A stretch of 64,000 nucleotides of DNA from a virus: positions 1-64,000 of IMG/VR virus record IMGVR_UViG_3300027805_000008; one strand, written 5' to 3'. A program made the position numbers and the translations under genes. Under the pieces are notes generated by a model. It did not search any database. It had not been told where the DNA came from and saw nothing but the letters and a program-made list of their open reading frames with translations. Positions 5,814-10,268 of the stretch are shown piece by piece; positions within the stretch are counted from its first letter, which is position 1, and every line of letters begins with the position of its first letter.

Positions 5814-6005
5814 TTAAATATTTTCATTTTCTTTTATTGCATCTTCAAAATCTAACAGTGATTGGTGATACGCAACTGGATCACATTCTCGCAAAATTTG
5901 AGACGGATAAAATTTTAAGTAACCAATTTCAACAACTGGATAAGCCTCGTCTAACATTTCGTCAAACATTGTTTTAATTTCAAAAGCAGTTTCAAAATCT
6001 AACAT
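5814..6005 (-). CDS. Acidic early protein, unknown (63 aa)
   Basis: MLDFETAFEIKTMFDEML, then VVEIGYLKFYPSQIL and an acidic helical tail (LLDFEDAIKENENI). It shares its start with the upstream stop (TAATG) and closes the 6310-5814 operon. Not recognised. Confidence 0.65.
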   Translation of the reverse strand: MLDFETAFEIKTMFDEMLDEAYPVVEIGYLKFYPSQILRECDPVAYHQSLLDFEDAIKENENI

Positions 6006-6109
6006 TATTTATTTTCCTTTGAGTTAGTAGCGGATAGAATTGCGAGAGCCTCTTTTTTAGAAGCCTCTCGTTGCGCTATAACAAGCGCCTTATATTCATC
6101 AAGTTTCAT
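6005..6109 (-). CDS. QREASKKEAL-family microprotein (34 aa)
   Basis: MKLDEYKALVIAQREASKK then EALAILSATNSKENK, a single amphipathic helix. The protein at 6776-6880 is the same length and shares the block QREASKKEAL and ILSAT, so they are clear paralogues. Strict conservation between copies argues that this is really translated. It lies one gene downstream of a RKALLK-family gene in both copies. Confidence 0.7.
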   Translation of the reverse strand: MKLDEYKALVIAQREASKKEALAILSATNSKENK

Positions 6110-6310
6110 TTATTTAACCTCCAAACAATTTACGCAAAAGCATTTTGGGCTTTCGCTAATTAAGATTTTTAACAACGCTTTGCGTTGCCAAATGCTAAGA
6201 CCATAGGTGCTTTTAGCACCGCCATTATTCCAATCGTGCAAGATACGATTTTCTAACGCACCAGATATTCCTAGTGCTAATCCGATATTTGTTTTTTCTA
6301 GTGTAGTCAT
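6110..6310 (-). CDS. RKALLK-family zinc-binding-like protein (66 aa), paralogue of 6880-7035
   Basis: The start MTTLEKTNIGLAL is chosen because AAAGGTGGTC lies just upstream, as it does for the gene at 7038-7220. It contains ILHDWNNGGAKS, WQRKALLKIL and a C-terminal C-x-C-x2-C. The 51-aa protein at 6880-7035 shares NGG-x-K, S-x3-RKALLK and a terminal C-x-C. It heads its operon, under the promoter at 6345-6366. Confidence 0.7.
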   Translation of the reverse strand: MTTLEKTNIGLALGISGALENRILHDWNNGGAKSTYGLSIWQRKALLKILISESPKCFCVNCLEVK

Positions 6311-6344
6311 TTGAGACCACCTTTCTTTATTTTCTAATACTAGT

Positions 6345-6366
6345 ATTCTAGCAGGGGGGTCTGACA
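6345..6366 (-). promoter_or_regulatory. Early composite promoter (operon 6310-5814)
   Basis: TGTCAGA, nine bases ending in TGC, then TAGAAT. Two CRP-like sites lie upstream, the nearer centred 68.5 bp above the -10. Confidence 0.65.
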
Positions 6367-6405
6367 TTTACTGACCAGTAATCGGTCAAATCGGACATTT
6401 TGAAA

Positions 6406-6421
6406 TGTGTTTAGTATCACA
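6406..6421. promoter_or_regulatory. CRP/GlxR-like palindrome, one mismatch
   Basis: TGTGT-TTAGTA-TCACA. Confidence 0.5.
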
Positions 6422-6447
6422 TCATTTTTTTACGCTCAAATTCCTGG

Positions 6448-6463
6448 GGTGTTTAATATCACA
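6448..6463. promoter_or_regulatory. CRP/GlxR-like palindrome, degenerate
   Basis: GGTGT-TTAATA-TCACA, 42 bp (about four helical turns) above the previous site. Confidence 0.45.
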
Positions 6464-6471
6464 TCATAAGC

Positions 6472-6531
6472 GACACGCCCGAGCCCGCAAAAGACTGCGG
6501 GCCGATCTGAGCAAAGTCAAGCCGACACGCC
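6472..6531. repeat. GACACGCC octamers flanking a CCCGCA hairpin
   Basis: GACACGCC occurs at 6472-6479 and 6524-6531. Between them is the hairpin CCCGCA/TGCGGG (6484-6501), whose loop is identical to the copy at 7408-7425. Confidence 0.5.
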
Positions 6532-6541
6532 GTTGTGTCGG

Positions 6542-6557
6542 TATGATTTACATCACA
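6542..6557. promoter_or_regulatory. CRP/GlxR-like palindrome, one mismatch
   Basis: TATGA-TTTACA-TCACA, lying just after the stop of 6561-6776. It is about 200 bp from the nearest early promoter. Confidence 0.4.
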
Positions 6558-6560
6558 ATT

Positions 6561-6776
6561 TCAGTAATCTGAAATTCTAACGGCAACCGTAGCCCACTCA
6601 TCTCTGAGTGATCCCGTTGGGCGATAACGAATAGCAAAAGCCTCATAGCCCTCTGGTGGATAAACATCTTCACGCTTTTCTGCGTGGTTGATAATTCCAC
6701 CATTGAAACGGCGGCGTAGCGAAGTAGGCTTGTAGTATTGGTCTACAAGTAAATCAACGATTGAATAACCTCTCAT
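6561..6776 (-). CDS. LLVxxxYxxT-family small protein (71 aa)
   Basis: MRGYSIVDLLVDQYYKPTSL, then RRRFNGGIINHAEKR and EWATVAVRISDY. This is the second copy of the family at 5350-5556 with about a third of residues conserved. It ends the 7220-6561 operon and shares its first base with the upstream stop. Unknown role. Confidence 0.7.
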   Translation of the reverse strand: MRGYSIVDLLVDQYYKPTSLRRRFNGGIINHAEKREDVYPPEGYEAFAIRYRPTGSLRDEWATVAVRISDY

Positions 6777-6880
6777 TATTCACTCTCCTTTTTGATAGTA
6801 GCGGATAGGATTTCAAGCGCCTCTTTTTTAGACGCTTCACGTTGTTCAATAACGTGTTTTTTGAATTCTTCTAAATTCAT
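6776..6880 (-). CDS. QREASKKEAL-family microprotein (34 aa), second copy
   Basis: MNLEEFKKHVIEQREASKK then EALEILSATIKKESE. It is the same length as its paralogue at 6005-6109. Start and stop both overlap neighbours by one base, typical of coupled translation. The strongly conserved helix suggests a protein-binding peptide. Confidence 0.7.
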   Translation of the reverse strand: MNLEEFKKHVIEQREASKKEALEILSATIKKESE

Positions 6881-7035
6881 TATTTAGCACACTCGCAATC
6901 TTTATGAGTAGGGATAGAAAATAAATACTTTAGCAAAGCCTTACGCTCTGATAAAGAAATTTCGGGGTGAAAGTTTTTCACTCCACCGTGTTGATAATCA
7001 AACACAATTTTATTGAAAGTTTTTTCGGATAACAT
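6880..7035 (-). CDS. RKALLK-family protein (51 aa)
   Basis: The start MLSEKTFNKIVFD is used; an earlier in-frame ATG lies inside the upstream gene. It contains YQHGGVKNF, SERKALLKYLF and a C-terminal CEC. It is a shorter paralogue of 6110-6310, which ends C-x-C-x2-C. Unknown function, possibly metal binding. Confidence 0.65.
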   Translation of the reverse strand: MLSEKTFNKIVFDYQHGGVKNFHPEISLSERKALLKYLFSIPTHKDCECAK

Positions 7036-7037
7036 TA

Positions 7038-7220
7038 TTACATCACCCAACTTTCTTGAGTGTATGATAACCACTCACCAAGAGTCATCAAACCCTTGTA
7101 TTCATTACATTTTCCGCAAAAGATTTCATTTGCGTAGTCTGAGCAAAAAGCGCAGACGATTAGATTTGCCTCATCGGCACTTACATTTGAGAGAGTAATC
7201 TCTCTGATTAGTGTAGTCAT
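7038..7220 (-). CDS. Zinc-ribbon early protein (60 aa), operon head
   Basis: MTTLIREITLSNVSADEANL, then CAFC and CGKC ten residues apart, a compact zinc ribbon. The tail is aromatic (LGEWLSYTQESWVM). The upstream AAAGGTGGTCAATA matches the leader of 6110-6310. First gene of the 7220-6561 operon under the promoter at 7270-7291. Confidence 0.7.
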   Translation of the reverse strand: MTTLIREITLSNVSADEANLIVCAFCSDYANEIFCGKCNEYKGLMTLGEWLSYTQESWVM

Positions 7221-7269
7221 TATTGACCACCTTTCTTGAAATAACCTTTATTTCATCTTGATACCTAGT

Positions 7270-7291
7270 ATCCTACCACCTACCACTGACA
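7270..7291 (-). promoter_or_regulatory. Early composite promoter (operon 7220-6561)
   Basis: TGTCAGT, nine bases ending in TGG, then TAGGAT. The CRP-like site is centred 67.5 bp above the -10. Confidence 0.65.
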
Positions 7292-7329
7292 TTTTGACCC
7301 CTTTTTCGGGCGTGTCGGAAAACTATTTT

Positions 7330-7345
7330 TGTGATTTAGGTCATG
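7330..7345. promoter_or_regulatory. CRP/GlxR-like site, one good half
   Basis: TGTGA-TTTAGG-TCATG. It abuts a DnaA-box-like 9-mer at 7344-7352. Confidence 0.45.
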
Positions 7346-7425
7346 TGGATAACTTACGCTCAAATTCCAGGGGTTTTCCACACCTGTGAATAAAGCTGTG
7401 GATAACGCCCGCAAAAGACTGCGGG
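7344..7425. promoter_or_regulatory. Cluster of four DnaA-box-like 9-mers plus CCCGCA hairpin
   Basis: TGTGGATAA (7344-7352), TTTTCCACA (7374-7382), TGTGAATAA (7385-7393) and TGTGGATAA (7397-7405) precede a CCCGCA/TGCGGG hairpin (7408-7425). Two of the boxes are inverted and can pair. This is the densest such cluster in the window. Confidence 0.5.
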
Positions 7426-7469
7426 CCGAATAATTATGCATTTTCGTGAATAATTATTCGCCTTTTATT

Positions 7470-7640
7470 TTATTTATTACACGCCTCTAAAAATTTATCT
7501 GCGTTAAATTGCGAATTATCTTCCGCAAACATTGACGCAAAATCATCAACTAGATCGTGATAAGTAAACTCATCACCGATTAAATCTTTATAACTAGAAA
7601 GAATATCGGCGGTCTTTACATAGTCTTTTCGTGTCATCAT
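7470..7640 (-). CDS. MTRKDY-family small protein (56 aa), second copy
   Basis: MMTRKDYVKTADILSSYKDL, then FASMFAEDNSQFNADKFLEA. It is a paralogue of 4495-4686 with the same MMTRKDY start and FA-x-MFA-x-DN core. It is the last gene of the 8224-7470 operon, which is followed by an AATAATTATTC inverted repeat and the hairpin cluster. Unknown function. Confidence 0.7.
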   Translation of the reverse strand: MMTRKDYVKTADILSSYKDLIGDEFTYHDLVDDFASMFAEDNSQFNADKFLEACNK

Positions 7641-7641
7641 T

Positions 7642-7752
7642 TTAATTTAACCCATTTTCTTTTATGTCTTTTATTACGGCGATTAGTAGCGGGATAGTTA
7701 CCCCCGCTAATAGTAATTGAACGGCGGTAGTTAGTAAGCGATTAGTAGTCAT
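7642..7752 (-). CDS. Single-pass membrane microprotein (36 aa)
   Basis: MTTNRLLTTAVQLLLAGV then TIPLLIAVIKDIKENGLN. Residues 6-28 form one hydrophobic helix with a proline kink, followed by a charged cytoplasmic-type tail. The start overlaps the upstream stop by one base (TAATG). A membrane-targeting early protein is likely; the target is unknown. Confidence 0.6.
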   Translation of the reverse strand: MTTNRLLTTAVQLLLAGVTIPLLIAVIKDIKENGLN

Positions 7753-7889
7753 TAGTTATTCTTCTTCCATTTATAAATCTTGTAAGCAATTAGCGCAATA
7801 GTAGCGGGTATAATTACTTGCCAAGATAAAGCGATATAGCAGACATAGGTATCAAACTCTAAGCCGTAGTCATTTAGTTCTAGTGTCAT
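7752..7889 (-). CDS. Single-pass membrane microprotein (45 aa)
   Basis: MTLELNDYGLEFDTYVCY, then a hydrophobic segment (about residues 18-38, IALSWQVIIPATIALIAYKI) and a basic end YKWKKNN, consistent with an N-out/C-in single-pass protein. It is followed directly by another membrane microprotein, so the two may act together. Confidence 0.6.
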   Translation of the reverse strand: MTLELNDYGLEFDTYVCYIALSWQVIIPATIALIAYKIYKWKKNN

Positions 7890-8072
7890 TTATTTTATTC
7901 CTAACATAGTAGCGACATTATCTAATTCTTCATCTGTAAGATGGTCTAACTCAATAGCCTTAGAGAAACCGAAGAAATCTTCTTCATCTTCTTGTTCTAC
8001 TTCATCTACATCATCTAAGTGGCGATAAGCATCTGCTACATCTGCCTGAATAGTATCCCATTTAGTCATCAT
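7890..8072 (-). CDS. Strongly acidic early protein (60 aa)
   Basis: MMTKWDTIQADVADAYRHLD followed by a long run of D and E (DDVDEVEQEDEEDFFGF) and a short hydrophobic end. The charge pattern resembles DNA-mimic or charge-decoy proteins, but there is no family match. It overlaps the upstream stop by one base. Confidence 0.6.
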   Translation of the reverse strand: MMTKWDTIQADVADAYRHLDDVDEVEQEDEEDFFGFSKAIELDHLTDEELDNVATMLGIK

Positions 8073-8224
8073 TACTTTACCTCTACTCCTCTTACATTGT
8101 AGGTAAATCCCTTACCTAGTTTATTTAGTTCTTCCATTACTTTTAGTAGTTCATCTGCGCTAGTAGCCTTGTTATCTACTGATAGTAGGTTAGCGCCTTG
8201 CCATAGTGAGTATGTTATTGTCAT
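8072..8224 (-). CDS. Small early protein, unknown (50 aa)
   Basis: MTITYSLWQGANLLSVDNKA, then a helix (ADELLKVMEELNKLGKGF) and a short strand, a beta-alpha-beta pattern. It heads the 8224-7470 operon; a leader of about 100 bases separates it from the promoter at 8333-8354. GAAAGAATAGAAAATAAA precedes the ATG. Confidence 0.6.
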   Translation of the reverse strand: MTITYSLWQGANLLSVDNKATSADELLKVMEELNKLGKGFTYNVRGVEVK

Positions 8225-8332
8225 TTTATTTTCTATTCTTTCTGTTAGTAGTTATTAGTTAGTGGGTCTTATTCGCTAGGCTCACCTTTCGGATTATTTG
8301 CTAGGCTCATACCCTTATTTAGTTATGGTGTA

Positions 8333-8354
8333 ACCTTATCATAGGTTACTGACA
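8333..8354 (-). promoter_or_regulatory. Early composite promoter (operon 8224-7470)
   Basis: TGTCAGT, nine bases ending in TGA, then a weak TAAGGT. The CRP-like palindrome is centred 57.5 bp above the -10. Confidence 0.6.
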
Positions 8355-8382
8355 TTTAGGGGGATTTAGCCCCTAGTGTCGG

Positions 8383-8398
8383 TGTGAGTTACCTCACA
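8383..8398. promoter_or_regulatory. CRP/GlxR-like palindrome
   Basis: TGTGA-GTTACC-TCACA, perfect, with the TA-centred spacer of the GlxR consensus. It covers the stop codon of the gene at 8389-8541. Confidence 0.6.
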
Positions 8399-8541
8399 TT
8401 TACTAGGGCGTGTGTAGCGTAGTTACCGCCACACATTACGCATAGTGTCCAAGCGGTTACTCTACCGCAACCATTAGAACACGCCACATAGTGGCTAGGT
8501 GTATGGTAGTCGTTACGACTTTCCCAAATACGATTAGTCAT
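8389..8541 (-). CDS. Zinc-ribbon microprotein (50 aa)
   Basis: The start MTNRIWESRNDYHTPSHY has a GAAAGGCTAACTAAT ribosome site. Cysteines come as C-x3-C (CSNGC) and C-x2-C (CVMC), eight residues apart, with flanking histidines, so a small zinc ribbon is likely. The last codons lie inside a CRP-like operator. Confidence 0.65.
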   Translation of the reverse strand: MTNRIWESRNDYHTPSHYVACSNGCGRVTAWTLCVMCGGNYATHALVNVR

Positions 8542-8542
8542 A

Positions 8543-8752
8543 TTAGTTAGCCTTTCTATTAGATAGAACCCAAGCGGACTCATTAGGTGATAGATACTTA
8601 TGTGAGATTAGGTTCTCACTAGCAACCATATAGACATATGCCATACGGCTTATGTAGTTGCCATTAGATAGGCGAAAGATATTTTTATCCTTAGTGTTAC
8701 TAGAGGACATAGGGTGAGTAGGTTCTACTACTACTGATACTGAGTGAGTCAT
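8543..8752 (-). CDS. Early protein, unknown (69 aa), first leftward gene
   Basis: MTHSVSVVVEPTHPMSSSNT, then FRLSNGNYISRMAYVYMVAS and a basic end (SNRKAN). It has a GAAAGGAGTCAAA ribosome site and lies under the rightmost early promoter (8802-8823). It is the first gene of the leftward early block. No family recognised. Confidence 0.7.
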   Translation of the reverse strand: MTHSVSVVVEPTHPMSSSNTKDKNIFRLSNGNYISRMAYVYMVASENLISHKYLSPNESAWVLSNRKAN

Positions 8753-8801
8753 TTTGACTCCTTTCTTGTTACTAACCTTTAGTAACTTTCTTTATATATA
8801 A

Positions 8802-8823
8802 AGCGTAACACGGGGCACTGACA
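8802..8823 (-). promoter_or_regulatory. Early composite promoter (genes 8752-8389)
   Basis: TGTCAGT, nine bases ending in TGT, then a weak TACGCT. The CRP-like site is centred 77.5 bp above the -10. Confidence 0.6.
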
Positions 8824-8871
8824 TTTTCAAGCACCAACACTAGACAAATCGGACATTTTGAAAAAAAAGTT

Positions 8872-8887
8872 GGTGATTAGCGTCACA
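8872..8887. promoter_or_regulatory. CRP/GlxR-like palindrome, one mismatch
   Basis: GGTGA-TTAGCG-TCACA. Confidence 0.5.
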
Positions 8888-9080
8888 ATTAGCCTAATAT
8901 GGGCGCACTATATAGACAAAACGGACATTTATAAACTCTGGATCATACAAATAAAATCTCTATTAACATTTTAGTAAATCTGATATTGTGGTTGACTGAA
9001 ATATATAGTAGAATGATCACATGATAAAAAGCGGGAACCGAATATAAAGCTTTACCTAACAAGCCTTAAGTAAAGGCTAA

Positions 9081-9155
9081 GGGGATATAGCTTAATCTGG
9101 TTAAAGCATTTGTCTTATATACAAACGACTCTGGGTTCAAATCCCAGTATCCCTA
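9081..9155 (+). tRNA. tRNA-Ile (anticodon UAU)
   Basis: The acceptor stem GGGGATA/TATCCCT (one G-U pair), a D-stem GCTT/AAGC, an anticodon stem TTTGT/ACAAA with loop CTTATAT, and a T-arm CTGGG/CCCAG with TTCAAAT fold as a tRNA. The anticodon TAT reads AUA directly, instead of the usual lysidine-modified CAU. The discriminator is A and no CCA is encoded. AUA is frequent in the genes of this phage, so the tRNA probably supports its codon usage. Confidence 0.85.
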
Positions 9156-9180
9156 CTACATAAAAATATTTTTAAAACTC

Positions 9181-9210
9181 TTGACCTAGCAAATTTTATA
9201 ATGTTATACT
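9181..9210 (+). promoter_or_regulatory. Sigma70-like promoter before a putative ncRNA
   Basis: TTGACC, 18 bp, TATACT. The predicted start near 9217 falls at the base of the hairpin described at 9217-9282. Confidence 0.55.
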
Positions 9211-9216
9211 TAAGAC

Positions 9217-9282
9217 TGGTTTGTGGGGGCTTACACTGAAACTCATAATGACGGAAATGTGTAGCTTCTCTATCCTACAAAA
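9217..9282 (+). ncRNA. Putative structured small RNA
   Basis: An outer stem TTTGTGGG (9220-9227) / CCTACAAA (9274-9281) encloses an inner stem TTACAC/GTGTAG (9231-9236 with 9259-9264). There is no open frame of note and no T-arm consensus, so it is not a standard tRNA. A G-rich tract (two runs of six G at 9298-9311) follows. The promoter immediately upstream supports transcription, but the identity is unknown. Confidence 0.35.
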
Positions 9283-9409
9283 TTGATTTTAAATTTTGGG
9301 GGGTAGGGGGGCTTTCCTAAAATCTAAAAATCTGGAAATGTAATTAAAAGAAATATATATCATATATATCTTAGTTGACTAGAATATAGATAGAGTATAC
9401 AATAAAACA

Positions 9410-9517
9410 ATGGCTGCTAATAGAACTGTTACTTGTGATAAATGTGGGCGGGAGATCGAAGTAAGATCTGGATTTGCCCATGCAACACTATATAACCACT
9501 ATAGAGCATGTAAATGA
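9410..9517 (+). CDS. Zinc-finger microprotein (35 aa)
   Basis: MAANRTVTCDKCGREIEV then HATLYNHYRACK, a C-x2-C plus H-x4-H-x3-C pattern of a small zinc finger. A TTGACT, 17 bp, TACAAT promoter ends about ten bases before the ATG and there is no ribosome site, so the message may be leaderless or nearly so. Nucleic-acid binding is plausible. Confidence 0.6.
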   Translation: MAANRTVTCDKCGREIEVRSGFAHATLYNHYRACK

Positions 9518-9578
9518 AAAAAAATATTTTTTTAACATTTTGTTAAATCTAATATTGTAGTCGACTAGGATTAATATA

Positions 9579-9695
9579 ATGATTAAATGTGATTTCTGTG
9601 ATAATCAAAAGTATGTTGAAAGATTAAACAGTAAAGGTGTGCTAGAGAATTACTGTGTAAATTGTATTGATAAATTAAAAAGGCGGGAAAGCTAG
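9579..9695 (+). CDS. Zinc-ribbon microprotein (38 aa)
   Basis: MIKCDFCDNQKYVERLN then YCVNCIDKLKRRES, with two CxxC pairs 19 residues apart and a basic tail. The upstream 50 bases repeat a segment found at about 8967-9021 (ATTTTxxTAAATCTxATATTGT...GACT), so a duplicated promoter probably drives it. There is no clear ribosome site. DNA or RNA binding is inferred from charge and cysteines. Confidence 0.55.
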   Translation: MIKCDFCDNQKYVERLNSKGVLENYCVNCIDKLKRRES

Positions 9696-9751
9696 AAAAC
9701 TCTCTTGCTATAATTAAGCTATATGAGACACTCTTGTAGGTATTACCTAGG

Positions 9752-10036
9752 ATGAAGTCCGAAAAGCTCTCTATAGCCAAGCAGAAGGCTCATTTGGCTA
9801 CATATATCAGAGACCTTAAAGAAAAATCTCCTTGTAGAGACTGTGGGAAGTTTTATCCATACTATGTCATGGATTTTGACCACGTCCGTGGCAAGAAGCA
9901 TGCAAATGTTATGGAACTTATTCCCACATTGTCTAAAAAGAAGATAGATGAAGAAATTGCTAAATGTGAGATCGTATGTTCTAATTGTCATCGTATTAGG
10001 ACACATATGAGACGTATAGCTAAAAAGAGTAAATAG
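9752..10036 (+). CDS. HNH endonuclease-like protein (94 aa)
   Basis: C28-x2-C31 and C76-x2-C79 bracket FDHVRGKK (D43, H44), and the end reads CSNCHRIRTH. This is the zinc-stabilised HNH fold found in free-standing phage endonucleases of about 90-110 aa. The D-H pair and NCH motif supply the catalytic and metal residues. It lies among tRNA genes, a common site for homing-type or packaging-associated HNH genes. No terminase lies nearby, so a homing or accessory role is more likely. Confidence 0.75.
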   Translation: MKSEKLSIAKQKAHLATYIRDLKEKSPCRDCGKFYPYYVMDFDHVRGKKHANVMELIPTLSKKKIDEEIAKCEIVCSNCHRIRTHMRRIAKKSK

Positions 10037-10113
10037 TCTCTTCTATCGCCGCCGTCGCACTTTTTCGGACTCACTTTTCAATTCGCACTTTATTTAGTAT
10101 ACTTATAATATAA

Positions 10114-10186
10114 TGGACCATAGCTCAGTTGGCAGAGCGTAGAGCTGTTAACTCTAATGTCCCAGGTTCGAGCCCTGGTGGTCCAG
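10114..10186 (+). tRNA. tRNA-Asn (anticodon GUU)
   Basis: TGGACCA/TGGTCCA acceptor, TAGAG/CTCTA anticodon stem with loop CTGTTAA, and CCAGG/CCTGG T-stem with TTCGAGC. The discriminator is G, as expected for Asn. No CCA is encoded. A TATAAT lies a few bases upstream. Confidence 0.9.
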
Positions 10187-10190
10187 CAAA

Positions 10191-10263
10191 CTCTTCGTAG
10201 CTCAGAGGACAGAGCATTCGGTTTCTACCCGACTGGTCGCAGGTTCGACTCCTGCCGAAGAGA
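10191..10263 (+). tRNA. tRNA-Arg (anticodon UCU)
   Basis: CTCTTCG/CGAAGAG acceptor, TCGG/CCGA anticodon stem with loop TTTCTAC, and GCAGG/CCTGC T-stem with TTCGACT. It reads AGA, an abundant codon in this AT-rich phage and usually rare in Actinobacteria. It lies four bases after tRNA-Asn, so the two are probably cotranscribed. Confidence 0.9.
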
Positions 10264-10268
10264 CTATA

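Larger units (their letters stand above)
8753..9080. other. Divergent control region between early (leftward) and rightward genes
   Basis: This 328-bp stretch has no convincing gene. It holds the leftward early promoter (8802-8823), two TGTC-N5-TGTC repeats (8843-8855 and 8915-8927), a CRP-like site (8872-8887) and a possible rightward promoter (TTGTGG, 17 bp, TAGAAT near 8984-9012). A short AGCCTT/AAGGCT inverted repeat lies just before the tRNA gene. Confidence 0.5.

Noticed and set aside
8269-8310. 13-codon leader peptide MSLANNPKGEPSE in the long leader of 8072-8224
   Set aside because: A short open frame of this length is expected by chance; there is no clear ribosome site or attenuator structure.
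1-8800. CRISPR-like array because of regularly recurring sequence elements
   Set aside because: The recurring elements are short, unequally spaced and lie between genes; there are no uniform repeats and spacers and no cas genes.
9217-9282. tRNA or tmRNA at the structured region
   Set aside because: No T-arm consensus, no acceptor with anticodon geometry and no tag-peptide frame were seen.
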